Positions 11,345 to 21,930 of a DNA stretch of 64,000 nucleotides are shown piece by piece (position 1 is the stretch's first letter; each line of letters opens with the position of its first letter). Under the pieces are notes generated by a model. The model was given only the letters and a program-made list of their open reading frames with translations, was not told where the DNA came from and ran no database searches. Location: assembly GCA_015698045.1 (NCBI GenBank), contig BLAL01000259.1, positions 1,240,001 to 1,304,000 of the forward strand, in the 5' to 3' direction. The DNA is from Rhizophagus clarus. Lineage: Eukaryota > Glomeromycota > Glomeromycetes > Glomerales > Glomeraceae. Position numbers and translations under genes: made by a program.

Positions 11345-12030
11345 AGTAATTTTGTCAATTTTATTCCAATTATTATAGATTTATAGCCATTAGATTCCTC
11401 TTGATAAGACGATTTCAACAAGCTTAAGATCATTAAAATCTGATTACTAGAACCCGTAATAATTAAAATACAGTCAAAATATTTAATATTACACAAATTT
11501 TACATATAAAAAATGCTGATCTGGACTTTAAAATCAAATTTCTTGGTCAATATTAATCCAATCATTATAAAATTATTATCATTAGCTTCCTCTTGATGAG
11601 ACGATTCTAATGAGCCTAAGATCATTAAAATCTGATTACTAGAACCTGTAATAATAAAATACAGTCAAAATATTTAATGTTATGTGAATTTTACATATAA
11701 AAAATGCTGATCTGGACTTTAAAACCGAATTTCTCGGTCAATATTGATCTAATTATTATAAAATTATTATCATTAGCTTCCTCTCTATGAGACGATTCTA
11801 ATGAGTTTAAGATCATTAAAATCTGATCACTAGAACTCGTAATAATAAAATACAGTCAAAATATTTAATGTTACATAAATTTTACATATAAAAAATGCCG
11901 ATTTGGACTTTAAAATTGAATTTCTCAGTCAATATTAATCCAATCATTATAAAATTACTACCATCTGATTCCTTTCAATGAGATAAACCTAATGAGCTAA
12001 AGATCATTGAAATCTGATCATTAGATCATA
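11345..12030. repeat. Four-copy tandem repeat of about 190 bp (left arm)
   Basis: Copies recur at about 11396, 11589, 11777 and 11960. Each contains a form of TTCCTCTTGATGAGACGATT followed by AAGATCATTAAAATCTGATT. The same array occurs inverted at 15830-16490, so the two could pair as long foldback arms around the first cassette. There is no coding potential. Confidence 0.8.
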
Positions 12031-12567
12031 GAATAATTATATTTTAATAAATATTTTTTTATAATCACATATATCATATGCACCGATCCTTGGAATTAGC
12101 TTAAATTAAGAATTTTTAATAAAAAATTCGTAAACAGTGCAAAATACAATTCTGTTATACATTCATCTTATCAATCTTATGTAGAATAATTGGAAAATAA
12201 AAAAATTTTTTACAACTCATACTTAAAAATTAAAATAATAATAACTTTTTATAACCCATCAACTATTTTAAGAACCCATCACTTTTTACACCAGTTGCAA
12301 ATAAAAGTTTTATGAATACAATTGTAGTTATTTGCAATTGTTAATGGTATTATTTATTCTCCAAAAGCTTTTTATTGATGTAAAATAATTAAATAAGGCA
12401 GCAAAAATAACTGGGTTTCGTATAAATTTGCCATCATATTTAAAGAATTTTGAAAATAAAAAAATAACCAAAATTTTCATTATCTTTTAATAATTTTTAA
12501 TTTTAAAAATTGTTTTTAAAATATAGAAACAGAGAATCTTCCTTTATATCATTTACTAACAATGATT

Positions 12568-12847
12568 TTAAAACTCATTTAACCAATATTGAAATCTCAT
12601 GATATTTAAATCCACCAGTACGAAAGCTTTAACTTTTAAATAGATGATTGTTGTTACAGAGCTTTGCGAACGTCGCCTTTCTACAAAAACAATATACCTG
12701 TATCTCAATAAGCCCAGAGAACTCATCACCTACAAAAATTAAAAAAGAAGAAACGTTAGAACATTTCTTAAAGTCAATTCCAATATTCTTCTCAAAGAAA
12801 CAACATACCCGCGTTTCAAGGAATTCCATTTGCTGCAGATAAGTCAT
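12568..12847 (-). CDS. Two-exon 66-residue ORF of unknown function, cassette copy 1
   Basis: Not a recognised family. Exon 1 is 12847-12809 (MTYLQQMEFLETR). The 79-nt intron 12808-12730 has donor GTATGT, a CTAAC branch-like site and a pyrimidine-rich TTTTTGTAG acceptor. Exon 2, 12729-12568, opens with VMSSLGLLRYRYIVFVERRR and ends QYWLNEF then TAA. Without splicing the frame closes early; removal of this one intron gives 66 residues. The second cassette at 16983-17262 has the same start, intron length and stop, and differs at 6 residues. The product is basic and hydrophobic with no domain I know. It reads away from the adjacent minisatellite, divergent from the plus-strand unit at 14173. Function, and even translation, are unproven. 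Confidence 0.45.
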
Positions 12848-13064
12848 ATTATGATCGATATACTTTTATTTTATTTTACATTTGGTAAAACTCGGTAAAA
12901 CAGAATAGTAAAAGTTATATCATTAGATTCAGAACACTAATGGCCCTATGATCATTTAATAAAAGGATAATTTTTTTTTAAATACACAATATATGAAAGC
13001 CACAAAATACTTTTATAAAAGTTATTTAACAAATCGTTTTAATAATATCAAAATATTAAATTGT

Positions 13065-13690
13065 GAAGTCCGGTCATGCTTTTCGTCTGACAACACTATT
13101 AAAAAGAAAAAAAAAAATAATTAATTAATTAAATAAAAAAAAACCAATGAAAAACACCACCCCAACCCTCCCTTACCTTAATTGTCCTTAATTCCAAAAG
13201 TCCAGTCATGCTTTTCATCTGGCAACACTACAAAAAAAAAAATTAATAATTAATTAAAAAAACAACGAAAAACACCACCCAACCCTCCCTTACCTTAATT
13301 ATCCTTAATTCCAAAAGTCTGGTCGTGCTTTTCATCTGGCAACACTACAAAAAAGAAAAATAAAAAAAACTAACGAAAAATACCTCTTTACCTTAATTCC
13401 AAAAGTCCGGTCATGTTTTTCATCTGGTAACACTACAAAAAAGAAAAAAAAATAATTAATTAAATAAAAAAAACAACAAAAAATACCTCCCCCAACCCTT
13501 CCTTACCTTAATTCCAAAAGTCCAGTCACATTTTTTGTCTGGCAACACTACAAAAAGAAAAAAAAAATAAATAATTAATTAATTAAAAAAAATAACAACG
13601 AAAAATACCACCCCTAACCTCCCTTACTTTAATTTCAATAGTCCAGTCATGCTTTTCGTCCGGCAATACTACAAAAAAGAAAAAAAAAAA
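13065..13690. repeat. Minisatellite, about 6 copies, cassette copy 1
   Basis: Units of roughly 85-135 bp each contain a form of GTCCGGTCATGCTTTTCGTC, GGCAACACTACAAAAAAGAA, a TTAATTAATTAA block and CCAACCCTCCCTTACCTTAA. Core words are near 13075, 13205, 13325, 13410, 13525 and 13645. The equivalent array in cassette 2 has about 18 units. Confidence 0.9.
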
Positions 13691-13890
13691 TAATTATTTT
13701 TTTAAATTGTTTTTTATCTAAATGTAATGAATTCAAAAAAAAACCTGTTTACCCAAAGAATCAGATCATAATACCGGTTATACTAGTTCAAAAACTAGAT
13801 AAAGTGCATATGATATATAATATATTTCTTTTTTATATCAACTCATGAGATAAGCTTATCGTAAATGGTAAGCGATATTACCTTTTATGT

Positions 13891-13900
13891 TATAAATAGA
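13891..13900 (+). promoter_or_regulatory. TATA box of cassette copy 1
   Basis: TATAAATAGA lies about 280 bp upstream of the first plus-strand micro-exon. About 30 bp downstream is TTGTTCAGACTTCAG, a plausible transcription start. Box and spacing are identical in copy 2 (19813-19822). Confidence 0.4.
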
Positions 13901-14172
13901 TAATCAATGCTAGTAGTTTTGTTCAGACTTCAGATTTTTATTTTGGCGGAAGGGAAATTTTTTTTAAAAAATATATCGTTATTTTTAAGTGAAATTTTTT
14001 TAAGGAAAATTTTTTTTTAAAAAATAAAAAATCATTTTTTTTTTAAGGAAAATTTTTTTTTAAAAAAAATAAAAAATTATTTGTTTTATGATAAGGGAAT
14101 TTTTTTTTTAAGAAATAAAAAAATAATTTTTTTTTTCAAAAATTATAAACCACAATTTAAATTTTTTATTTA

Positions 14173-14387
14173 ATGGTGTTACCTTTAGCTTTGGGATTAA
14201 ATACTGTAACAGGTAAGTTTTTTTTGCTTTTATTAACTTGTTTTTTTTTTAGGCATGGCTGTTTTTATTCATTTCAGAAATTCAAGGTGAGTTTTAATTT
14301 CTTCTCCTTTTTTTTGTTTTCTTTTCATTCTTTCCCTTGTTCTTATACTAAACTTTTTGTCTTTTTAGATGTGTACCATATAAGTGA
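14173..14387 (+). other. Three-exon transcript-like unit, possible 30-residue ORF, cassette copy 1
   Basis: Exons 14173-14212, 14253-14286 and 14369-14387 join in frame to a 30-residue peptide starting MVLPLALGLNTVTG and ending RNSRCVPYK before TGA. Splice sites are textbook: GTAAGT with a T10 tract and AG; GTGAGT with TTTTTAG. A further donor (GTAAGT near 14395) could splice across the pyrimidine tract to a TTGCAG acceptor near 15164. Copy 2 (20078-20315) keeps every splice site, yet most coding substitutions change an amino acid. A spliced non-coding RNA or UTR is therefore at least as likely as a peptide gene. The family is unknown. Confidence 0.35.
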
Positions 14388-15163
14388 AAATTCAAGTAAG
14401 TCTCTTACGACTCTTCTCTTGTTGTTTTATTTTTCTTTTAAGATGATATTAACCGTTTTCTTTCTTTTTTTTCTATGGGTGGGTGTTCTGGCTTTTCTTT
14501 CATTTTTTTCCCCTTTATTTCTTTTCTTTTCGTAATTTTTTCATTTCTTTTTTTCATTATTCCTTTCGTTTCTTTTCATGGTTCTTTCATTGATCTTTTG
14601 TGGTTCTTTCATTATTCCTTTTATTGATCTTTTATTCCTTTCATCATTGTTTCTTTTATTGCTTTTTTGGTTTATTTCATTGATCTTTATTTCTTTCGTT
14701 ACTTTTTTTTTGTTTCTTTCATTGATCCTTGGTTTCTTTCATTACTTTTTTCGTTTCTTTCATTGATCATTGATCTCTTTTCAATGATCTTTAGTTTCTT
14801 TCATTGATCTTTGACTTCTTTTGTTGCTTTTTTTCATTCCCTTTATTGATTTTCATTCCTCCTTTGCTTCCTTTCATTCTCTTTCATTTCTCTTATTTTT
14901 TTTTATTTGCCATTTGCTTCTTTCATTCCTTTTATTTTTTTTCATTCTTTTTATTCTCTTTCATTCCCTTTCGTTTTCTCATTCATTTTCATTCTTTTTT
15001 TGTTTCATTCATTCTTTTTCACTATCCTTTACCTTTTTTATTCCTTTCTCATTTCTCTTTGATCATCTTTACTTCCCTTTATTCCTTCTCATTTATCTCT
15101 TCTTTCCTTTATTCTTCCTTTGTCCTTTCTTACTGTATTTTTCATTTTTTCTTATATATTGCA
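14288..15163 (+). repeat. Long pyrimidine-rich tract, cassette copy 1
   Basis: Almost pure C/T on the plus strand, built from degenerate TTTCATTGATCTTTGGTTTC and TTCATTC words. It lies between a splice donor (about 14395) and an acceptor (about 15164), so it may be a large intron. The overlapping Phe/Ser/Leu ORFs are composition artefacts. Confidence 0.75.
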
Positions 15164-15621
15164 GTGCATTTGCAATTAATACAGCATTATAACATTAATA
15201 TTACAATTAAAATTATGCAATTGTGGCTTAATTTTTTTATAAAATCATGTATACATTGTGGTGTAATTTTTTTTCTTTGAATTAAAATATAGTTTTTTTC
15301 ATACAATTTCCTTTTTATTAATTTATAGTGATATTAATTATTATTCAACAAATTATTAAGTGTGAAATTGTTTTTGTAATTATAGATTTAATGATTGTGG
15401 TGTTAAAGTTTTTTTTCTTTTTTGTTTAACTAATTATCATTACTATCATATTACCAGTTACGGTATATTAAATCTAGCTAAAATTATGTTAATTCTGGCC
15501 ACATTAAAATCGTGCTAAATTGCACTTTTAAATATTGTACGCATTTTTTTTAGATCACTATATTGCATATCTTTAACTTTTATAATATATTGTATAACAA
15601 AATTTCACATATTTATAATAC

Positions 15622-15650
15622 AGTCAACTCTCTTTATAGTCACTTCCATT
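15622..15650 (+). repeat. Internal pogo-like end
   Basis: TACAGTCAACTCTCTTTATA begins here with its TA at 15620-15621, exactly where homology to cassette copy 1 ends. It marks the junction between cassette 1 and the inverted arm leading to cassette 2. Confidence 0.6.
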
Positions 15651-15829
15651 ATAATCATATTATTCTATATAGTCACCTTAGTTGAGTGTTCCAAATTTTC
15701 ATATATAAAAACTATCATTTATAATCACAAATTACCTATAGTCACTATCACATCTTTTTTTAAAAATTTTATATATATATGATTATAAAAAGATATTTAT
15801 TAAAATATAATTGTTCTATGATCTAATGA

Positions 15830-16490
15830 TTGGATTTTAATGATCTTTAACTCATTAGCTTCATCTTATTAAAAGGAATCAGATGGTAGTAATTTTATAG
15901 TAATTGGATTAATATTGACTAAATAATCTAATTTTAAATATCAAATTGGCATTCTATATATGTAAAATTTGTGTAATATTTAATATTTTGACTTTATTTT
16001 AATTATAATAGGTTCTAGTGATCAGATTTTAATGATCTTAGACTCATTAAAATCATCTCATCAAAAGGAATCCAATGGTAATAATTACATAATGTTTGAA
16101 TTAATATTGATCAAGAAATTCAATTTTAAAGACCAAATCAGTATTTTATATATGTAAAATTCATGTAACATTAAATATTTTGACTGTATTTTAATTATTA
16201 TGGATTTTAGTAATCAGATTTTAATGATCTTAAGCTCATTAGAATTGTCTCATCAAGAGAAAGCTAATGATAATAATTTTATAATGATTGGATTAATATT
16301 GACTGAGCAATTTGATTTTAAAAACTGGATTAGCATTTTTTATATGTAAAATTTACGTAATATTAAATATTTTGACTGTATTTTAATTATTACAGGTTCT
16401 AGTAATCAGATTTTAATGATCTTAAGCTTGTTAGAATTATCTCATCAAGAGGAATCTAATGGTTATAAATCCATAATAATTGGAATAATA
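15830..16490. repeat. Four-copy tandem repeat of about 190 bp, inverted relative to 11345-12030
   Basis: GATTTTAATGATCTT recurs near 15834, 16025, 16214 and 16408, and the whole block is the reverse complement of the left-arm array. Joins to cassette 2 near 16492 and to cassette 1 near 12076 fall at the same cassette base (ATCATATGC). Confidence 0.8.
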
Positions 16491-16982
16491 TTGACAAAAT
16501 CATATGCGCTGATCCTTGAAATTAGCTTAAATTAAGAATTTTTAATAAAAAATTAGTAAACAGTGCAAAATACGATTGTGTTACACATTCATCTTATCAA
16601 TCTTATGTAGAATAATCAGAAAATAAAAAAATTTTTTACAACTCATACTTAAAAATTAAAATAATAATAACTTTTTATAACCCATCAACTATTTTAAGAA
16701 CCTATCACTTTTTACACCAGTTGCAAATAAAAGTTTTATGAATACAATTGTAGTTATTTGCAGTTGTTAATGGTATTATTTATTCTCCAAAAGCTTTTTA
16801 TTGATGTAAAATAATTAAATAAGGCAGCAAAAATAACTGGGTTTCGTATAAATTTGCTATCATATTTAAAGAATTTTGAAAATAAAAAAATAATCAAAAT
16901 TTTCATTATCTTTAATTTTAAAAATTGTTTTTAAAATATGGAGACAAAGAATCTTCCTTTATATCATTTACTGACGATGATT

Positions 16983-17262
16983 TTAAAATTCATTTAACTG
17001 ACATTGAAATCTCATGATATTTAAATCCACCAGTACGAAAGCTTTGACTTTTAAATAGATGATCGTTGTTACAGAGCCTTGCGAATGCCGCCTTTCTACA
17101 AAAACAATATACCTGTATCCCAATAAGCCCAGAGAACTCATCACCTACAAAAATTAAAAAAGAAGAAACGTTAGAACATTTCTTAAAGTCAATTCCAATA
17201 TTCTTCCCAAAGAAACAACATACCTGCGTCTCAAGGAATTCCATTTGCTGCAGATAAGTCAT
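16983..17262 (-). CDS. Two-exon 66-residue ORF of unknown function, cassette copy 2
   Basis: Second copy of the ORF at 12568-12847. Exon 1 is 17262-17224, the intron 17223-17145 is again 79 nt with GTATGT donor and TGTAG acceptor, and exon 2 is 17144-16983. The frame is open for 66 codons only when spliced. Relative to copy 1, six residues differ, including a W-to-Q change needing two base substitutions, while several third positions differ silently. Same frame, same length and same splice signals in two diverged copies make chance less likely. No known domain. Confidence 0.45.
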
Positions 17263-17477
17263 ATTATGATCGATATACTTTTATTTTATTTTACATTTGG
17301 TAAAACTCAGTAAAACAGAATAGTAAAAGTTATATCATTAGATTCAGAACACCAATGGCCCTATGATCATTAAATAAAAGGATAATTTTTTTTTAAATAC
17401 ACAATATATGAAAGGCACAGAATGCTTTTATAAAAGTTATTTAACAAATTGTTTTAATAATGTCAAAATATTAAATT

Positions 17478-19612
17478 GTGAAGTCTGGTCATGCTTTTCG
17501 TCCGGCAACACTATAAAAAAGAAAGAAAAAAAATAAATAATTAATTAATTAAAAAAAAAACCAACGAAAAACACCACTCCAACCCTCCCTTACCTTAATT
17601 GTCCTTAATTCCAAAAGTCCGGTCATGCTTTTCGTCCGGCAACACTACAAAAAAAAAAAAATTAATAATTAATTAAAAAAACAACGAAAAACACCTCCTC
17701 AACCCTCCCTTACCTTAATTATCCTTAATTCCAAAAGTCCGGTCGTGCTTTTCATCCGGCAACACTACAAAAAGAAAAAAAACAAACAAATAATTAATTA
17801 ATTAAAAAAAATAATGAAAACACCACCCCAACCCTCCCTTACCTTAATTGTCCTTAATTCCAAAAGTCCAGTCATGCTTTTCGTCCGGCAACACTACAAA
17901 AAAGAAAAAAAAAGCAAATAAATAATTAATTAAAAAAAGCAAATAAATAAATAATTAATTAAACAAAAAACACCACCCAACCCTCCCTTACCTTAATTCC
18001 AATAGTCCGGTCGTGCTTTTCGTCTGGCAACACTACAAAAAAGAAAAAACAAACAAATAAATAATTAATTAATTAAACAAAAAACACCACCCCAACCCTC
18101 TCTTACCTTAATTCCAATAGTCCGGTCGTGCTTTTCGTCTGGCAATACTACAAAAAAGAAAAAAATCAAATAATTAATTAATTAATTAAAAAAAAAATAA
18201 CAAAAAACACCTTCCCCAACCCTTCTTTACCTTAATTCCAATAGTCCGGTCATGCTTTTCGTCTGACAACACTACAAAAAAGAAAAAACAAACAAAAAAA
18301 TAATTAATTAATTAAACAAAAAACACCACCCCAACCCTCCCTTACCTTAATTCCAATAGTCCAGTCATGCTTTTCATCTGGCAACACTACAAAAAAGAAA
18401 AAAAAAATAATAATTAATAAATTAAATAAAAAAAAACCAATGAAAAACACCTCCTTACCTTAATTCCAAAAGTCCGGTCATGTTTTTCGTCCGGCAACAC
18501 TACAAAAAAAAAAAAAAAAATAATTAATTAATTAAATAAAAAAACCAATGAAAAACACCTCCCCCAACCCTCCCTTACCTTAATTCTAAAAGTCCGGTCA
18601 CATTTTTTGTCCGGCAACACTACAAAAAAAGAAAAAAAAAAATAAATAATTAATTAATTAAAAAAAACAACAACGAAAAATACCACCCTAACCCTCCCTT
18701 ACCTTAATTCCAATAGTCCGGTCGTGCTTTTCGTCCGGCAACACTACAAAAAAGAAAAAAAAAACAAATAAATAATTAATTAATTAAACAAAAAACACCA
18801 CCCCAACCCTCCCTTACCTTAATTCCAATAGTCCGGTCATGCTTTTCGTCTGGCAACACTACAAAAAAGAAAAAACAAACAAAAAAATAAATAATTAATT
18901 AATTAAAAAAAAACAACAAAAAACACCTCCCCCAACCCTCCCTTACCTTAATTCCAAAAGTCTGGTCACGTTTTTCATTTGGCAATACTACAAAAAAAGA
19001 AAAAAAAAATAAATAATTAATTAATTAAAAAAAACAACAACAAAAAACACCACCCTAACCCTCCTTTACCTTAATTCCAATAGTCCAGTCGTGCTTTTCG
19101 TCTGGCAACATTACAAAAAAGAAAAAAAAACAAATAAATAATTAATTAATTAAACAAAAAACACCATCCCAACCCTCCCTTACCTTAATTCCAATAGTCC
19201 GGTCATGCTTTTTGTCTGGCAACACTGCAAAAAAGAAAAAACAAACAAAAAAATAAATAATTAATTAATTAAAAAAAAAACAACAAAAAACACCTCCCCC
19301 AACCCTCCCTTACCTTAATTCCAATAGTCCAGTCGTGCTTTTCGTCTGGCAACACTACAAAAAAGAAAAAAAAAATAATAATTAATTAATTAAATAAAAA
19401 AAAACCAACGAAAAATACCTCCTTACCTTAATTCCAAAAGTCTGGTCATATTTTTCGTCTGGCAACACTACAAAAAAAGAAAAAAAAAATAATTAATTAA
19501 TTAATTAAAAAAAACAACAACGAAAAACACCACCCCAACCCTCTCTTACCTTAATTCCAATAGTCCGGTCATGCTTTTCGTTCGGCAATACTACAAAAAA
19601 GAAAAAAAAAAA
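17478..19612. repeat. Expanded minisatellite, about 18 copies, cassette copy 2
   Basis: Same unit as 13065-13690, with the CGGTCATGCTTTTCGTC core recurring about every 110-130 bp from 17490 to 19570. Internal A and TTAATTAATTAA runs vary in length. Neighbouring units share variants (for example the AACAAACAAA spacer at 18050, 18290, 18860 and 19240), which suggests multi-unit duplications. Confidence 0.9.
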
Positions 19613-19812
19613 AATTATTTTTTTAAATTGTTTTTTATCTAAATGTAATAAATTCAAAAAAAAAAACCTGTTTACCCAAATAATCAGATCATAATACTGG
19701 TTATACCAGTTCAAAACTAGATAAAGTGCATGTGATATATAACATATTCCTTTTTTATATCAACTCATGAGATAAGTTTATCGTAAATGGCAAGCGATAT
19801 TGCCTTTTATGT

Positions 19813-19822
19813 TATAAATAGA
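19813..19822 (+). promoter_or_regulatory. TATA box of cassette copy 2
   Basis: TATAAATAGA followed about 30 bp later by TTGTTCAGACTTCAG, matching the arrangement at 13891. Confidence 0.4.
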
Positions 19823-20077
19823 TAATCAATGCTAGTAGTTTTGTTCAGACTTCAGATTTTTATTTTGGCGGAAGGGAAATTTTTTTTCAAAAAATATATC
19901 GTTTTTTTTAAGGGAAATTTTTTTTTAAAAAATAAAAAATCATTTTTTTTTAAGAGAAATTTTTTTTAAAAAAATAAAAAATCATTTGTTTTATGATAAG
20001 GGAATTTTTTTTTTAAAAAATAAAAAAATAATTTTTTTTTTCAAAAATTATAAACCACAATTTAAATTTTTTAGTTA

Positions 20078-20315
20078 ATGGCGTTACCTTTAGCTTCGGG
20101 ATTAAATACTGTAACAGGTAAGTTTTTTTTGCTTTTATTCTCCTTTCTTTTGTCTCTTATTAACTTGTTCTTTTTTTTAGGCGTGGCTGTTTTTATCCAT
20201 TTCAGAAATTCAAGGTGAGTTTTAATTTCTTCTCCTTTTTTTTGTTTTCTTTTCATTCTTTCCCTTGTTCTTTTACTAAACTTTTTGTCTTTTTAGATGT
20301 GTACCATATGAGTGA
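20078..20315 (+). other. Three-exon transcript-like unit, possible 30-residue ORF, cassette copy 2
   Basis: Exons 20078-20117, 20181-20214 and 20297-20315 join to a 30-residue frame (MALPLASGLNTVTG start, RNSRCVPYE end). Exon lengths (40, 34, 19 nt) equal those of copy 1, and the first intron is 23 nt longer. Five substitutions separate the spliced 93-nt frames, four of them amino-acid changing and all transitions. This suggests that the splicing pattern rather than the peptide is being kept. Confidence 0.35.
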
Positions 20316-21090
20316 AAATTCAAGTAAGTCTCTTACGTCTCTTCTCCTGTTGTTTTATTTTTCTTTTAAGATGATATTAACCGTTATCTTTCTTTTTTTT
20401 TCTATAGGTGGGTGTTCTGGCTTTTCTTTCATTTTTTTCCCCTTTATTTCTCTTCTTTTCGTGGTTTTTTTGTTTCTTTTTTTCATTATTCCTTTCGTTT
20501 CTTCTATGGTTCTTTTATTGATCTTTTGTGGTTCTTTTGTTATTCCTTTCATTGATCTTTTATTCCTTTCATCATTATTTCTTTTATTGCTTTTTTGGTT
20601 TATTTCATTGATCTTTGATTTCTTTCGTTGCTTTTTTTTTGTTTTTTTTATTGATCCTTGGTTTCTTTCATTACTTTTTTCGTTTCTTTCATTGATCTTT
20701 GGTCTCTTTTCAATGATCTTTGGTTTCTTTCATTGATCTTTGACTTCTTTTGTTGCTTTTTTTTTGTTCCCTTTATTGATTTTCATTCCTCCTTTGCTTC
20801 CTTTCATTCTCTTTCATTCCTCTTATTTTTTTTTCATTTGCTATTTGCTTCTTTTATTCCTTTTATTTTTTTTCATTCTCTTTATTCCTTTTCATTCCCT
20901 TTCATTTTCTCATTCATTTTCATTCTTTTTTTGTTTCATTCATTCTTTTTCACTATCCTTTATCTTTTTTGTTCCTTCCTCATTTCTCTTTGATCATCTT
21001 TACTTCCCTTTATCCCTTTTCATTTATCTCTTCTTTTCTTTATTCTTCCTTTGTCCTTTCTTCCTGTATTTTCCATTTTTTCTTATATAT
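20222..21090 (+). repeat. Long pyrimidine-rich tract, cassette copy 2
   Basis: Homologous to 14288-15163, between a GTAAGT donor near 20323 and a TTGCAG acceptor near 21090. ORFs in it are composition artefacts. Confidence 0.75.
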
Positions 21091-21779
21091 TGCAGTGCAT
21101 GTGCAATTAATACAGCATTATAACATTAATATTACAGTTAAAATTATGCAATTGCGGCTTAATTTTTTTATAAAATCATGTATACAGTGTGGTGTAATTT
21201 TTTTTCTTTGAATTAAAATATAGTTTTTTTCATACAATTTCCTTTTTATTAATTTATAGTGATATTAATTATTATTCAACAAATTATTAAGTGTGAAATT
21301 GTTTTTGTAATTATAGATTTAATGATTGTGGTATTAAAGTTTTTTTTCTTTTTTGTTTAACTAATTATCATTACTATTATATTACCAGTTACGGTATATT
21401 AAATCTAGCCGAAATTATGTTAATTCTGGCCAAAATTAAAATTGTGCTGAATTGCACTTTTTAAAAATTGTACGCATTTTTTTAGATCACTATATTGCAT
21501 ATCTTTAACTTTTATAATACATTGTATAACAAAATTTAACATATTTGGACGATAAAACAAATCTGCCGATATGTTATTATAATATGAATATTTAACTAAA
21601 ATTGTTACAATTTATAATTTTGGCTAAAATTACTGATTTAATTATAAGATTTTATTGCTTATAGTCATATCTCATTATAGTCACCAAATATAGACTATTC
21701 TAAATATATAACTATAGAGAGAATTAACTGTATAATATTTTGAAACTTTTCTGAATATGTAATATTTCATATTATACCA

Positions 21780-21930
21780 CGGTTCCTAATCATTTATCCA
21801 TGGTTTTTTTTACTGATATTTTCACAAGCCCAACAATTATTATATTTTTTTTTACTTACCTCAAGATCCGAACCTAATCCCTTCTTACATTATATTTCAC
21901 AACCTAACCACTACACTACTTGATCTTTTT
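21780..21930 (-). repeat. tRNA-derived SINE-like or tRNA-pseudogene sequence
   Basis: On the minus strand, about 21930-21858, AGTAGTGTAGTGGTTAGG resembles a pol III A box. About 28 nt further, GGTTCGGATCTTGAGG resembles a B box (GGTTCGANTCC). An A-rich stretch follows. The cloverleaf stems do not pair well, so this is not a functional tRNA. A SINE head or a decayed tRNA fits. Confidence 0.45.

Larger units (their letters stand above)
11193..21730. mobile_element. 10.5-kb composite element with pogo-like TIRs carrying two copies of a non-transposase cassette
   Basis: The left end (from 11193, CAGTCAACTCTCTCTATAGT) and the reverse complement of the right end (from 21730, CAGTTAATTCTCTCTATAGT) match over about 150 bp. 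TA flanks both sides (11191-11192, 21731-21732). Inside are two homologous direct cassettes, about 12076-15617 and 16492-21545. They are separated by 15622-16491, which begins with another pogo-like end (CAGTCAACTCTCTTTATAGT) and then matches the left arm in inverted orientation. Each cassette has the same order: a minus-strand two-exon ORF, a minisatellite, a TATA box, plus-strand micro-exons and a pyrimidine tract. No transposase is encoded, so any movement would have been in trans. The layout suggests duplication plus inversion of a smaller element. The outer boundaries rest on visible TIR similarity. Confidence 0.7.

Noticed and set aside
12679..12698. A second, 17-nt intron in the minus-strand cassette ORF (GTATATTGTTTTTGTAG)
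   Set aside because: Too short to be spliced; keeping it gives a longer frame shared by both copies.
14173..15280. Long Phe/Ser/Leu-rich plus-strand ORFs, also at 20215-21211 and 46569-46835
   Set aside because: They lie in C/T homopolymer-like tracts in several overlapping frames; composition explains them, and they read through obvious splice sites.
21858..21930. Functional tRNA gene
   Set aside because: A and B box words are present, but the acceptor, anticodon and T stems do not pair; treated as a SINE or pseudogene.
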